Below are positions 58,572-59,090 of a DNA stretch of 59,090 nucleotides, one piece after another. The notes under the pieces were generated by a model. It saw nothing but the letters and a program-made list of their open reading frames with translations, had not been told where the DNA came from and did not search any database. Within the stretch, counting starts at the first letter, position 1. Every line of letters begins with the position of its first letter. This DNA is from Planctomycetota bacterium (GTDB taxonomy: Bacteria > Planctomycetota > UBA1135 > UBA2386). The stretch is from contig JAEUHP010000232.1 in NCBI GenBank assembly GCA_016795295.1, forward strand, positions 1-59,090, given 5' to 3'. The position numbers and the translations under genes are program-made.

Positions 58572-59090
58572 TCACTTCGCCGGCGGTCGCTTGCGCCAAA
58601 CCGCCGGACCGCGCTCGGCAGCAGCGCTGCCGTCCACCCCAGCACCCGCCGCGTTCGGCGCAACACCACGCTCCCACTCTTCGACCAAAGGGGCCAGACG
58701 CAGCCCGCGGGGCTCGTCCGACACCTCGTGGCCGAGCAGTTCGAGGCCCATGGGCCAGCCACCCGGGCCCAGCTCGGGCTGGAAGGCCGATTCGAAACCG
58801 GCCGTGGCCGCGAGCGGCGCGCGGGCCAAGGACCGGCCAGGGCCAGCCGCGTGCGGAGCAGGCCAGCCGAGAAGCCCACCCAGCCAGAGCGCCGCCGCGC
58901 CGAGCAGCACACCGGACCAGAGCCAGCGCCACCGTACGGCCCATGGCACCGGCGATGCCGCCCAGGGCACCGGCGCCGCCGCGCCGGGCCCCGCCGGTGC
59001 CGCGGCCAGAGGAACCGCCGCAACCGCCTGCAGGATGTCCTGGTAGAGCGAGCCGTGGTGCGCAGCCCCTCGGCTCGCTTCGAAGCCGTC
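58572..59090 (-). CDS. Membrane protein, 3' part only (possible anti-sigma-like)
   Basis: The minus-strand frame is open from the window edge to this stop. It reads an acidic, His-containing start (GAAHHGSLYQDILQAVAAV), an Ala/Pro linker, one membrane segment (WRWLWSGVLLGAAALWLGGLLGW) and a 90-residue extracytoplasmic tail. The single membrane helix with a cytoplasmic N-terminal part is the topology of anti-sigma or regulatory membrane proteins, but no zinc-binding motif is visible in the portion seen. Function unknown. Confidence 0.5.
   Translation of the reverse strand, partial: DGFEASRGAAHHGSLYQDILQAVAAVPLAAAPAGPGAAAPVPWAASPVPWAVRWRWLWSGVLLGAAALWLGGLLGWPAPHAAGPGRSLARAPLAATAGFESAFQPELGPGGWPMGLELLGHEVSDEPRGLRLAPLVEEWERGVAPNAAGAGVDGSAAAERGPAVWRKRPPAK

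Overview
The window is one contiguous, GC-rich (roughly 70% by eye), densely coded bacterial chromosome segment with about 42 protein genes. I saw no rRNA, tRNA, transposase, integrase or CRISPR array. Several features suggest a member of the Planctomycetota, probably uncultured: many large secreted proteins of unknown function, a tandem pair of secreted paralogues whose shared C-terminal domain carries a G-x-PGC motif, FG-GAP lipoproteins, an FHA-kinase, and pseudopilins ending in a D-rich 'GTDDDLVW' tail. This taxonomic call is inference.

Layout. 1-380: 5' end of a secreted protein gene (minus strand). 380-863: gene-free, with two copies of a 112-bp hairpin-bearing repeat. 0.9-7.9 kb: gap (minus), then tilS, a membrane Ser/Thr kinase with an FHA domain, a DUF167 protein, an unusual purine nucleoside phosphorylase homologue and purN (all plus). 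7.9-11.4 kb: a sugar ABC importer operon (minus: binding lipoprotein, double ATPase, permease). 11.5-12.8 kb: an SDR oxidoreductase and a small acidic protein, divergent. 12.8-17.9 kb: larE - M28 peptidase - larC (nickel-pincer cofactor assembly) and an amidohydrolase. 17.9-21.1 kb: an FG-GAP lipoprotein followed by a sugar nucleotidyltransferase. 21.3-27.1 kb: prolyl oligopeptidase, then hrpB, recR and ybaB. 27.3-28.4 kb: scpB with a long repetitive N-terminal extension.

28.4-47.0 kb is the centrepiece: about eleven co-directional, tightly spaced or overlapping genes that look like a type II secretion / type IV pilus-like pseudopilus operon. In transcription order it holds an FHA membrane protein, a PilM-PilN-like fusion, a PilO/GspM-like protein, a TPR protein with a C-terminal concanavalin-like domain, a GspG-like major pseudopilin, a GspH-like pseudopilin fused to a LamG-like domain, a 1775-residue GspK-like protein, GspJ- and GspI-like pseudopilins, a secreted Cys-motif protein and a parvulin-type lipoprotein. 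The assembly ATPase, platform protein, secretin and prepilin peptidase are not in the window. The following region (47.2-52.8 kb) holds rsmE and the two large secreted paralogues, which are possible but unproven cargo.

52.8-59.1 kb: rlmI, a zinc-ribbon membrane protein, a lipoprotein plus an Omp85-like barrel protein, a PDZ/HEAT-like secreted protein and the 3' part of a membrane protein gene that runs off the edge.

Two genome-wide habits stand out. Most operon-first genes have a TANNNT element (often GTTAGCAT or GGTACCCT) upstream, in several cases only 6-10 nt before the start codon, which suggests leaderless transcripts. Imperfect tandem repeats of 17-20 bp sit at the 3' ends of genes, in three cases with a repeat unit covering the stop codon.
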